Shown: piece after piece, positions 26,983 through 35,835 of the stretch
How positions within the stretch are numbered: the stretch's first letter is position 1
Layout: every line of letters begins with the position of its first letter
Source of the DNA: Sphingopyxis sp. UBA6723
Lineage (GTDB): Bacteria; Pseudomonadota; Alphaproteobacteria; Sphingomonadales; Sphingomonadaceae
Reading direction: 5' to 3'
Length of the DNA stretch: 64,000 bases
NCBI RefSeq assembly: GCF_002454115.1
Contig: NZ_DKIH01000010.1
Location: 1-64,000 of the forward strand
Made by a program: the position numbers and the translations under genes
The notes under the pieces: model-generated
Database searches by the model: none
What the model saw: the letters and a program-made list of their open reading frames with translations, nothing else
Told to the model about the DNA's origin: nothing

Positions 26983-27012
26983 AATATAGGGGCTTCGTTG
27001 CATTTCGCAACG
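26983..27012 (-). promoter_or_regulatory. predicted promoter and dyad of the HxlR gene
   Basis: On the minus strand, -35 TTGCGA (27010-27005) and -10 TATATT (26988-26983) are 16 bp apart, in a locally AT-rich stretch. An inverted repeat CGTTGC (26996-27001) / GCAACG (27007-27012) overlaps the -35, a good place for autorepression. A second CATTTCGCA motif lies near 27167, close to the Rsh gene start. Confidence 0.4.
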
Positions 27013-27210
27013 CAATAGATTGGCCGACGCAAACGGTGGCAAGCCGCTGAACGGCGCGCGCAAACCCAGCCCGGTGTCGGCGCCGTCCCGCTTCGCTACC
27101 CGCAACAACCAATGCTGCCGATCACGGTTATCAAAGTTGCGAAGCCACGCGCAAACCGCGCAATCACATTTCGCATTGCAATTGCGCCGACATGAACGAC
27201 ATTGGACGCG

Positions 27211-29304
27211 ATGCTAAGACAATATGAACTTGTCGAGCGCGTGCGCGCTTATGATCCCGACTGCGACGAGGCGCTGCTCAATCGCGCCTATGTGTTTACC
27301 GTCCAGAAACATGGCAGCCAGAAGCGCGCCTCGGGCGATCCCTATTTCAGCCACCCGGTCGAAGTGGCGGGGATTTTGACCGACCTACACCTTGATTGCG
27401 AAACGATCGTCACCGCGCTGCTCCACGATACGCTCGAAGACACGCTGGCTACCCCCGAAGAGGTAGAGCAGCTGTTCGGCGCCGACGTCGCGCGGCTGGT
27501 CGATGGGGTGACCAAACTCAGCAAGATCGAAGCGCAGACCGAAAATGAGCGCGCCGCCGAAAATCTGCGCAAATTCCTGCTCGCGATGTCCGACGACATT
27601 CGGGTGCTGCTGGTCAAGCTCGCCGATCGGCTGCACAATATGCGCACGCTGCATTTCATCCAGAATCCCGACAAACGGCGGCGCATCGCCAAGGAGACGA
27701 TGGATATCTATGCCCCGCTCGCCGAGCGGATCGGCATGTATGAATATATGCGCGAGATGCAGCTTCTGGCGTTCAGCGAGCTTGAACCCGAGGCCTATGC
27801 CACGATCACCGGCCGCCTCGCGAAGCTGAGCGCGGGGGGCAAGGACAAGGTCGCCGCGATCAGCCGCGATTTCAAGGACCTGCTCGCCGGGGCGGGGATC
27901 GAGGCCGAAGTGTCGGGGCGCGAGAAGCACCCCTATTCGATCTGGCGCAAGATGCAGGAACGCCATGTCAGTTTCGAACAGGTCACCGACATCATCGCGT
28001 TTCGCATCGTCACACCGACCGACGCCGATTGCTACGCGGCGCTCGGGCTGATCCACCGCAAGTGGAAAATGGTCCCCGGCCGGTTCAAGGACTATATCTC
28101 GACCCCCAAGCGCAACGGCTATAAATCGCTGCACACGACGATCATGCACCAGCAGAATATGCGGATCGAAATCCAGATCCGCAGTCTGGACATGCACCAG
28201 CAGTCCGAGTTCGGTTTCGCCGCGCATTGGGCGTATAAACAGGGCGGCACCGCCCCCGACGGGCAGGCGGGGTGGATTCGCGACCTGATCGAAATTCTGG
28301 AGCAGACGCACGATCCCGAAGAGTTCCTCGAAAACACGCGCATCGCGATGTATCAGGACCGCATCTTCGCCTTCACCCCGAAGGGCAGCCTGCACCAGCT
28401 GCCCAAGGGCGCGACCCCGGTCGATTTTGCCTATGCCGTCCACACCGGGCTGGGCGACCGCACCGTCGGCGCGAAGGTCAACGGGCGGCTGGTGCCGCTC
28501 CGCACCCAGCTCAACAACGGCGACACCGTCGAAATCCTGTCGTCGGACAAACAGACCCCGCAGCCAGCCTGGCTGGGCTTTGCGGTCACCGGTAAGGCGC
28601 GCGCCGCGATCCGCCGCCATGTGCGGTCAAAGGAAAAGGTCGAACTCGCCGCACTCGGCCGCAAGATGTACGACGAAATCGTCGCGCGCCTGCCGAACAA
28701 GGTCGGCGACAAGGCGCGCGCCGCGGCGCTGACCCGGCTCAAGCTCGACAGCGACGCCGCGCTGTATGTGGCGATCGCCAAGCAGCGGCTGACCGACAAT
28801 ATGGTGCTCGAAGCCCTCGTCCCCGGCATCACCGCCGAGATGAAGGCCAAGCCCGGCAAGTTTGGACAGGGCGCCGCGGTGTCGATCGCCGGTCTGACCC
28901 CCGGCGTCGCGTACCAGCTCGCCGATTGCTGCCACCCCGTCCCCGGCGACCGCATCGTCGGGCTGGCGCGTCCGGGCGAAGGGATCGAGGTGCATGTCAT
29001 CGACTGCCCGAGTCTCGCCGATGGGGTCGATGCCGACTGGATCGACTTGAGGTGGCAAGAGGACAGCGAGGGCGGCAACGCGCGGCTGTGCATCGTCATC
29101 CTCAACGAACCCGGCACGCTCGCCGAAATGTCGGGCATCCTCGCCGCTAATTCGGCGAACATCACCAATTTGCGGCTGTCGAACCGCGAGGGGGGTTTCC
29201 ACACCTATGACGTCGTCGTCGAAGTGCGCGACGTCCATCATGTGATGCGCATATTATCGGCGCTACGCGCGTCGGACACGGTGGTGCAGGCCGAGCGGCT
29301 TTAG
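27211..29304 (+). CDS. bifunctional (p)ppGpp synthetase/hydrolase (Rsh)
   Basis: This 697-residue protein has the full RelA/SpoT architecture. The HD hydrolase domain carries HDTLED (about residues 72-77). The synthetase domain has the RFKDYI segment (the RxKD form found in bifunctional enzymes) and GYKSLHT. A TGS domain (FAFTPKG), a zinc-finger-like region with DCCHPVPGD, and a C-terminal ACT domain (VILNEPGTLAEMSG) follow. It is probably the organism's single long Rsh. I use the ATG at 27211; an in-frame TTG at 27202 is possible. It is convergent with the multiheme cytochrome gene. Confidence 0.93.
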   Translation: MLRQYELVERVRAYDPDCDEALLNRAYVFTVQKHGSQKRASGDPYFSHPVEVAGILTDLHLDCETIVTALLHDTLEDTLATPEEVEQLFGADVARLVDGVTKLSKIEAQTENERAAENLRKFLLAMSDDIRVLLVKLADRLHNMRTLHFIQNPDKRRRIAKETMDIYAPLAERIGMYEYMREMQLLAFSELEPEAYATITGRLAKLSAGGKDKVAAISRDFKDLLAGAGIEAEVSGREKHPYSIWRKMQERHVSFEQVTDIIAFRIVTPTDADCYAALGLIHRKWKMVPGRFKDYISTPKRNGYKSLHTTIMHQQNMRIEIQIRSLDMHQQSEFGFAAHWAYKQGGTAPDGQAGWIRDLIEILEQTHDPEEFLENTRIAMYQDRIFAFTPKGSLHQLPKGATPVDFAYAVHTGLGDRTVGAKVNGRLVPLRTQLNNGDTVEILSSDKQTPQPAWLGFAVTGKARAAIRRHVRSKEKVELAALGRKMYDEIVARLPNKVGDKARAAALTRLKLDSDAALYVAIAKQRLTDNMVLEALVPGITAEMKAKPGKFGQGAAVSIAGLTPGVAYQLADCCHPVPGDRIVGLARPGEGIEVHVIDCPSLADGVDADWIDLRWQEDSEGGNARLCIVILNEPGTLAEMSGILAANSANITNLRLSNREGGFHTYDVVVEVRDVHHVMRILSALRASDTVVQAERL

Positions 29305-29318
29305 TCCAACCCAAAAAT

Positions 29319-29400
29319 CCCGTTCGCATCGAGCGAAGTCAAGATGCCCATAAGGCGTGCGCGAGCGATGGGTGTCTCGACTTCGCTCGACACGAACGGG
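29319..29400. repeat. palindromic intergenic element, type A copy 2
   Basis: The right arm (GTGTCTCGACTTCGCTCGAC from 29372) differs from copy 1 at 17634-17661 by one base in 28. The left arm is degenerate (TTCGCATCGAGCGAAGTC), so the hairpin has mismatches. It fills the gap between the convergent Rsh and multiheme cytochrome genes. Confidence 0.85.
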
Positions 29401-29411
29401 CTGGGTGGCCG

Positions 29412-32400
29412 CTAGTTCGCGGATAGCAACGGCGGCCGCCACGCGCCCTGATCCACCTCGTCACGCACCTTGTACACCAGCCCTTTGCTGTTCAGGAACA
29501 GCTTCTCCATTTCGGGCCGGGTGAACGGCCGCGAGCCCAGCCGCCCGAACACCGCCATCTGGCCGCCGGTCTCGTCGACCGCGCGATCACGGTCGAGCCC
29601 TTTCGACAGCGCGAGCGCGGGTGACGGCGTCTTGGCCCAGGCGATCAGTTCGGGGGTCGGTTTGGGCGAGAAGCCATAGAGGCCCGGATTGTCGGGGCTG
29701 GTCAGTTGGATCACCTTGATCCCGCCGCGCCCGTCGGCGACATAACCGAACAGCGACGCATTGGTCGAGGCGACGATGACATCCTCAGCATCGGTCATGG
29801 TGCCGCCAAAGGTCAGTCCCGGCCACACGATCGGCGCCGCGGGGCGCGTGACATCGACGATGACGAGGCCATCCTGCTTGGCCGCGACGTACATATAGGT
29901 CCGCGCGAGGTAGATTTTGCGGGCATTGGCGAGGCGAACGGTCCCTTCGGGCACCGCGACCGGCACCGCGAGACTAGTGACGTCGAACAGCTTCACCCCC
30001 TCGGCATCGGTGACCCACAGATAGCGGAACTGCACCGCGCTGGCGCGCGCATCAGTCAGCGGCAATTGCGCCGTGACCTTGGGTGCCAGCGGCGTCGAGA
30101 GGTCGAGGACGACCAGTCCGGCGTCGGTGGTGATGTAGGCGATACTGCCCGCGAGCGTGACGTGCCGCGCGCCCGCGAGCACATTGCCCTCGTTCCAGGT
30201 CAGCGCGCGTTTCAGCTTGTTGTTGCGGAATTCGCCGTCGGCGAGCGTATCGACATCGACGAGTACCAGCCCCTCGACGCTGTCGGTGATGACGGCGTAG
30301 CGATAGATGTCGTGCATCACCTGCTCGTGGTTTTCGGGGAAGTCGCGGACGATCGCTTCGTTGCGGCTGACGCTGATCGGCTGCGTCGTCGCCAGCGCCA
30401 TGCAGGTCGCGTTCTTCGTTCTCACATGGGTGTCATGGCCGAGCCCCGAGAAGGGAGCGCGGATGATGCGTTCGGAGAAGCCCTTGTTGCCGATCGAGGC
30501 GACGTCATAGATGCGGAAACCACCGCGCCCCTCGGCGACAAACATATATTCGCCGCGCTGTTGCAGGCAGTTCACGCGCCCGCTGGTCCCCTGGACGATA
30601 TTGGCGAACTCCTCGAGCGCCTGCGTCTCGCCCGACCCCTTTTTGTCGAAAATCTTGCCGCGCACCCAATTCTTGAGCTCGCGGCCGTTCTGGTCGACGT
30701 GCAGCCGCCAGTAATCGGGGTAGCCATATTTGTGCAGATAGCTGCCGATCACCGCCTGCGGTTCATCCCATTCGGTGACGCGCGTCGCCTGGAAACCATC
30801 CTCCATCCCCGACCAGACATTGAGGCCGACGAAGTTCACGAAGTTGGTACCGAGCAGCATCAGCTGCGACATGATCGCATTATTATCGTCGGTGGCGGAC
30901 ACGTGGCAGTCGCTGCACTGCTTGGTTTCCTGGCGGCGCACCGTGTGCGGGAAATGCGGCGCAAAGGCCTGGCTCGAATAGCCCGCCGACGAGATCGGCG
31001 GCTGCTGCACATAGATACGTTCGCGGTTGATATTGGTCGATGACAGGATCAACGCCGAGGTCGAGCGCACCGGCGTGATGATGCCGCGCACCTCGCCGTT
31101 CGGGCCGGGCTCGCCGGGCTTGGTCAGCTGGTGACGGCCAAGCTGGAACATCTCGTCGCGCGCGACCTGCGGGTTGTAGGTCGCGAAATTGCGCGTCTCC
31201 TCGCCCTCGAAATGGTGCATCTTGGTTTTCCAGTTCGCCTCGATCGGCAAATGGCAGCCGCCGCAGCTGGTGGTCCATGACAGGTGGCAGGTAAAGCAGG
31301 TCAGCTTGTCGTCGCCATGGGCGCGGTCTTCCTTCGCGATACCCGGCCCCCACTCGAACTTGCCGTCGTCGCTGCCCGCGCGCGCCATCAGCTTGGCGCG
31401 TGCCGCCTTGGCATTGAAATGCGGCCCCGGGGTTACCGCCTGCCTGACCAGACTGACCTGCCATTCGAGTTTCGGATCGACAATCGAACGCTGGATCAGG
31501 CCGATCACCTCGGCATCGTCATTATACTGGAATTCGAAACGGCGGCGTCCGTCGGGGTTGCGCAGCAGCGCGAGATTATTGCCCTTCGGGCGCGCCGCGA
31601 CGTTCGAGGTGAGCAGGTTCGGGAACGCATCGGCGGTGCCGTGGCAATCCTTGCAGCTGATTTCGACCGCGTTGGCGACTTCGCCCTGGATATAGCCATT
31701 GCCGTGGCTGTCCTGCGCGAAATGGCAGTCGGCGCATTGCATGCCCTTTTCGGCGTGGATGTCCATCATATGGACCGACTTGCCGGGGTTGATGCCGGGC
31801 GGAACAAACTTGCCCTCGACCCCCGGTTTGCCGGGGTCGGCACTCGACAGGCAGAGGTCGCGTTCCTTGGGATCGGTGTAATGGCTACAGCTTTTGCGCC
31901 ATTTTTCCGGATCCTTGGGATCGATGATGTTCGCGGCATCGGTGCCATAGGTCGACATATTGCCTTCGGCGTTCAGCAGATTGCCATTGCGATCGCGTTT
32001 GAAGATGCCGCGGAAATTCCAGCCATGGCCGTGATAGTCGGCGAACTGCGTGTCCTTGTTGCTGTCGTTGACGTCATAGACGTCGCGCAGGAATTCGACA
32101 TCGGCCCACAGCCCGCGCGTTGCCGCGGCCTCGGGATTGCGTTCGAGCACCTTGTGGGCCTCGGCGGCAGTCGGATAGCGCTGCTGCTTGTATTTCTTCT
32201 GATAGTCCTCGTCGCTCATCCCTGGCGGACGCGGCGCCGTGTTGTCGGGGCCCGGCCACATTTGCGGCGCGTCGGATTCATAATCCCACATCGTGTAGCC
32301 GAGGTACGAGTTCAGGAAGATGTTCGGCTGGTGCATGTGGCACGTCATGCACTGCGAGGTCGGGATCGCGCGGGTGAAGGCGTGGCTGATCGGATGCCCT

Positions 32401-33740
32401 GATTCGCGGCGCGGGCGCGGTTCGCGCTGCGGGGCTCCGGCGGTGGCGGCGGCAGGGTCGATCAAGCCGCCATGTCCGGTCCCGCCGACAAAGCCGTCGT
32501 CGGGCGCCATATGCGATGCGTCCGAATGACCGCCGCCCGCGGGTTTCTTGCTCCCGTCGTAACCGCCGCCGGTCCATAATTTTTCGCGGATCGTCGGGTC
32601 GACGGTGTCGGTTTCGCCGTCGCGGCCATATTTGGCATAGGTCAGACTGTGGCGCGGTTCGCGGTCGTTGGCATAGACGACGTGGCAGCCCGAGCAGCCC
32701 GAATGGCGATAGTCGCCCGGCTGGTCGTTCGTCCCCATAAACCACATCAGCGGATCATTGAGGCGCGTCTTGTGAATGTTGAGCACCGGGATCGCGACGC
32801 GCAGCCCGGTGCCGGGGCCGCGGTTCGATTGCTTCAGGTCGGGACGCCCGGGTTCTTCCAGTCGCTGGATGCTGCCACTCGGATTGGGCAGGCCGATTTC
32901 GGGGAATTGCGTGATGATATTGCGCCCGCCGCGCTCGAAGACGCGGAACACGTCGCCGGGCGGGATCACGCTCCAGCGGGGCAGCGGATACATCTTCGCC
33001 AGCGCACCGCGCTTTTTTTCCTCGTCGGTCAGGATCTTGTCGAAGCCGAAGCTCGGCTTGCACGCCTCGGCATATTCTTCCTTCGTCAGCCGCGACGAGG
33101 GCGAAAGAATGCAGGCAGGTTCGCCGGTGCGCGTGTAGGCCTCTCCAAACACGTAATTTTTATACGGCACGATGCCATTGTTATAGGCGGCTCCGCCCCA
33201 CAGCATCGCCGAGGTCGACATCAGCGAGCGTTCGGTCGCCTCGATCACCTCAAGGTGGCACGCACCGCACGCCTCGCGCGCGACGCGGTAATCGCTGGGG
33301 TTCACGAAGCGGATGAATTCGGGCGATTCCTTGTTGAGCAAGGTGTAGCTGCGCTGCGGGTTCGCCGAGCTGTCGTGCCAGGCGCCGGGCAAGGTCGGTT
33401 GCGGGTGCGCAAGCGCCATCACCGCCTTGTTGGTGGGATGTTTATAGCCGAGCGAGGGGGTGCCGATCTGGCTCGCGTCGCCGCCGTGGCAGTCGGTGCA
33501 GCCCAATCGCACCGCCGGGGTCGCGTGCATCGACGGCTGGTCGGTGCGCGTGTGGCAGCTATAGCAACCCTCCGACTTTGCGCTGACATTGGCCTCGGTC
33601 TGCTCACGCGGCGCGGGCGGCGTGAAGCGATAGGTGATCTTGAGCGGCTTCTCTTCCTCGGCGGCGCGCCCGACGCTGGCGCCAAAGGCGGCGCACATCG
33701 TGACGAAGGCGAGCAGGGCGAAGAGTTTGCGCATCATCAT
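29412..33740 (-). CDS. large decaheme c-type cytochrome with C-terminal LVIVD propeller
   Basis: This 1442-residue exported protein has a signal peptide (MMMRKLFALLAFVTMCAAFG, cleavage near GRAA). Ten CxxCH haem sites begin at residues 59, 81, 158, 349, 464, 669, 696, 815, 826 and 942. From about 1060 to 1350 there are six LVIVD-like strands (FRIYDV, LVLVDVD, LVVLDLS, VKLFDVT, LVIVDVT, IKVIQLT), typical of a beta-propeller. The combination suggests an electron-carrying head joined to a binding or docking module. The start overlaps the upstream porin-like gene's stop (ATGA), so expression is coupled. It is probably periplasmic or exposed at the cell surface through that barrel. No exact family is recognised. 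Confidence 0.88.
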   Translation of the reverse strand: MMMRKLFALLAFVTMCAAFGASVGRAAEEEKPLKITYRFTPPAPREQTEANVSAKSEGCYSCHTRTDQPSMHATPAVRLGCTDCHGGDASQIGTPSLGYKHPTNKAVMALAHPQPTLPGAWHDSSANPQRSYTLLNKESPEFIRFVNPSDYRVAREACGACHLEVIEATERSLMSTSAMLWGGAAYNNGIVPYKNYVFGEAYTRTGEPACILSPSSRLTKEEYAEACKPSFGFDKILTDEEKKRGALAKMYPLPRWSVIPPGDVFRVFERGGRNIITQFPEIGLPNPSGSIQRLEEPGRPDLKQSNRGPGTGLRVAIPVLNIHKTRLNDPLMWFMGTNDQPGDYRHSGCSGCHVVYANDREPRHSLTYAKYGRDGETDTVDPTIREKLWTGGGYDGSKKPAGGGHSDASHMAPDDGFVGGTGHGGLIDPAAATAGAPQREPRPRRESGHPISHAFTRAIPTSQCMTCHMHQPNIFLNSYLGYTMWDYESDAPQMWPGPDNTAPRPPGMSDEDYQKKYKQQRYPTAAEAHKVLERNPEAAATRGLWADVEFLRDVYDVNDSNKDTQFADYHGHGWNFRGIFKRDRNGNLLNAEGNMSTYGTDAANIIDPKDPEKWRKSCSHYTDPKERDLCLSSADPGKPGVEGKFVPPGINPGKSVHMMDIHAEKGMQCADCHFAQDSHGNGYIQGEVANAVEISCKDCHGTADAFPNLLTSNVAARPKGNNLALLRNPDGRRRFEFQYNDDAEVIGLIQRSIVDPKLEWQVSLVRQAVTPGPHFNAKAARAKLMARAGSDDGKFEWGPGIAKEDRAHGDDKLTCFTCHLSWTTSCGGCHLPIEANWKTKMHHFEGEETRNFATYNPQVARDEMFQLGRHQLTKPGEPGPNGEVRGIITPVRSTSALILSSTNINRERIYVQQPPISSAGYSSQAFAPHFPHTVRRQETKQCSDCHVSATDDNNAIMSQLMLLGTNFVNFVGLNVWSGMEDGFQATRVTEWDEPQAVIGSYLHKYGYPDYWRLHVDQNGRELKNWVRGKIFDKKGSGETQALEEFANIVQGTSGRVNCLQQRGEYMFVAEGRGGFRIYDVASIGNKGFSERIIRAPFSGLGHDTHVRTKNATCMALATTQPISVSRNEAIVRDFPENHEQVMHDIYRYAVITDSVEGLVLVDVDTLADGEFRNNKLKRALTWNEGNVLAGARHVTLAGSIAYITTDAGLVVLDLSTPLAPKVTAQLPLTDARASAVQFRYLWVTDAEGVKLFDVTSLAVPVAVPEGTVRLANARKIYLARTYMYVAAKQDGLVIVDVTRPAAPIVWPGLTFGGTMTDAEDVIVASTNASLFGYVADGRGGIKVIQLTSPDNPGLYGFSPKPTPELIAWAKTPSPALALSKGLDRDRAVDETGGQMAVFGRLGSRPFTRPEMEKLFLNSKGLVYKVRDEVDQGAWRPPLLSAN

Positions 33741-35674
33741 CAAAAACTCAAAATCACATTGGCGAGGATCGACACATAGGCGTCGTTCTGCTGCTTGTTG
33801 TCGAACAGATCCTTGAACCCCTTGCCGGGCAGCAGCACCGCACCGCTGAGCCGCCCGACGATGTTCTGCGTCGCCTTGGGCCGCCAGATCGTCGCCACCG
33901 ACAGGTCGAAGCCGATATCCTTGGGGATCGAGCCTTCGGTGCGTAGTGCCTGCAACGACGAGGTATTCTCGAACCATAGGTGGTTGGCGTTGACACTGAC
34001 GCGAAATTCGGGGGTCAGGTCGAAATCGGCGCCGACCCCGACAAACACCGTGCCGGGATTGTTGAAGTTCGACTGCCCCTCTTCCTTCGACGAGCGCAGC
34101 GAATTCAATATGCCATTGCGGCCGTTGATCGAAATGACGCGCCCGCCGCCCGCGAAGGGGATCGTCTGGCGGATCCAGTAGCTGGTGTCGGCGCCGCCAA
34201 AGATCGGATTCTCGAAAATCGCGTCGAAGCCGCCTTCGGTGTCATTATACGGGTCGCCGTCGCCGGTGGCGTAAAGGCCCGAGAGGCGAAAGCGCAGCCA
34301 GTCCACGTCGTAGCTGAATTCGACCGCGCCGAATCCCGCGCGGATCTGCGCCGGTTTGCTGGTGAAAAAGCTGTTCCGGTCTTCGCCGAGTGCGGCGTAA
34401 AAGCTGGCGGTCAGGTTGATCCGCCCGATCCGCCCGTCGGCGCTATACCCAAGATAGACGACATCATATTCGCGCCCGCGCAGGTCGCCAAGCAGCGCCG
34501 GGCGCACCGGGAAACCGTTATGGTCGATCTGCACGTCGTTCTTTTCGCGGTTCATATTATAGGTCACGCTGACTTGGCTGGTCAGCCCGACGACCGGAAA
34601 ATCCTGGCGATAAAGATTGGCGGTCAGCACAAAATCGTCGCGCGGGGTCTGGGTGATGTCGTTGAGCCCCGAATTGGTATCCTTTTCCAGTCGCCAGAAG
34701 GCCGCGAAATTATACTGGAAACGGTTGTTGTCGCGATTGCCGAAGAAACGCAGCCCAAGCTGGCTGTCGTTGAACAGGAAGCCGCGAAAATCGCTCTGGA
34801 AAGGCTGGATGCCCAGCCGCACCGAATAGAAGTCATAACGGTCCGACGTGTTGCCGAGATGCTTGTCGACGAACAATTCCTGCACCCCCAGGAACGAGTC
34901 GTAGCGATGGCTCGCCTTCGACGGCCGCACGTCGAGCACGCGCCGTTCGGGGACGTCGACATAATTGGCCTGATAGGCGAGGGTGACGCGATATTCGATG
35001 TCGGGCGGCTTGAACGCGGTCGACCCCTTGATCAGCGCCGCGCCGACGATGAAGGTCTGGGCAAAGACAAAGCTGCGGTCCTTGCCGAACACGTCGAGAC
35101 TGCCCGGGCGTTCGGTTGTCTGGACCCCGACCGGGATCGGAAAAGTGCGCGGTTCGAACACCGTGTCGGACACCGCATTGGCAACGATGAACCAGTCGTC
35201 GCCCTTGATCGGCAGCCACGGCACCTTGCTGCGGTCGATCGCGCGGTCACCCTTGTAGGTGTTCTGGTGATAAGGATCGAACCAGCGTTCCTTGACCACC
35301 CCCAGGCTTTCGATCAGGCGCCAGCGGTCGGGAACCGGCAACTGGTCCTCCATCCCCGGAAACGCCTGCGGCGGCGGCGGCCGTAGCGCGCCGACATTGT
35401 CCTGCGTCAACGCATCGGGCAGGTCGGGGCGATAGCCAGGGCGGCGACGCCCCTCGATGATCTGGGTGACCAGATCGTCCTTGATCATGTCCTGCCAGTC
35501 GACAGGCGGCGGCGGCGGGATCAGTTCATCGGCGGGCTGTTCGGCGGTCGCGGCATTCCCGGCGATGGGCGGTTCGTCCGCCGCGGGCGATGGCGGCGTG
35601 ACCTCGCCCGTTGGCGTGCCTTGCGCCACGAGCGTCGCGATGATCGGTAGCAGGCTACTTCCGAGGGCGCTCAT
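33740..35674 (-). CDS. predicted outer-membrane beta-barrel protein (porin-like)
   Basis: This 644-residue protein has a short weak signal-like N-terminus (SSLLPIIATLVAQG), then a Pro/Ala-rich segment with PPPPP (about residues 50-56). From about residue 160 to the end there are many alternating amphipathic strands with aromatic girdles (YRVTLAYQANY, FYSVRLGIQPF, YNFAAFWRLEKD). It ends with YVSILANVILSF; a terminal Phe after alternating hydrophobics is the usual barrel-insertion signal. It sits directly before, and overlaps, the decaheme cytochrome gene, like the barrel of porin-cytochrome conduits. I see no clear MtrB homology, so that role is inferred. Confidence 0.75.
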   Translation of the reverse strand: MSALGSSLLPIIATLVAQGTPTGEVTPPSPAADEPPIAGNAATAEQPADELIPPPPPVDWQDMIKDDLVTQIIEGRRRPGYRPDLPDALTQDNVGALRPPPPQAFPGMEDQLPVPDRWRLIESLGVVKERWFDPYHQNTYKGDRAIDRSKVPWLPIKGDDWFIVANAVSDTVFEPRTFPIPVGVQTTERPGSLDVFGKDRSFVFAQTFIVGAALIKGSTAFKPPDIEYRVTLAYQANYVDVPERRVLDVRPSKASHRYDSFLGVQELFVDKHLGNTSDRYDFYSVRLGIQPFQSDFRGFLFNDSQLGLRFFGNRDNNRFQYNFAAFWRLEKDTNSGLNDITQTPRDDFVLTANLYRQDFPVVGLTSQVSVTYNMNREKNDVQIDHNGFPVRPALLGDLRGREYDVVYLGYSADGRIGRINLTASFYAALGEDRNSFFTSKPAQIRAGFGAVEFSYDVDWLRFRLSGLYATGDGDPYNDTEGGFDAIFENPIFGGADTSYWIRQTIPFAGGGRVISINGRNGILNSLRSSKEEGQSNFNNPGTVFVGVGADFDLTPEFRVSVNANHLWFENTSSLQALRTEGSIPKDIGFDLSVATIWRPKATQNIVGRLSGAVLLPGKGFKDLFDNKQQNDAYVSILANVILSF

Positions 35675-35697
35675 GAGCCTCGCCTCCGCCAGCCGCC

Positions 35698-35803
35698 GCG
35701 CCCCTGCGAAGGCAGGGGCCTATCATCGGCGCTGTCGAATCTCAGCCGCCGTTCGTTTGACATCGAAACGGTGGGAGATGGACCCCTGCCTTCGCAGGGG
35801 CGC
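35698..35803. repeat. paired hairpin element, type D
   Basis: Two copies of a small palindrome in opposite orientation: CCCCTGC-GAAG-GCAGGGG at 35701-35718 and CCCCTGC-CTTC-GCAGGGG at 35783-35800. The whole unit forms a larger inverted repeat (35698-35803). It lies in the 161-bp gap between the GlcG-like lipoprotein gene and the porin-like gene, where it could reduce or adjust read-through. Confidence 0.85.
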
Positions 35804-35835
35804 TGCGACAATAAAGGCGGGAGCCGCGTCATCGC

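Noticed and set aside
29706..32402. Long plus-strand open frames (29706-31043 and 31284-32402) across the decaheme cytochrome gene
   Set aside because: They are antisense to a gene with ten intact haem motifs and a signal peptide. Their products are His/Arg/Asp-rich with no domain.
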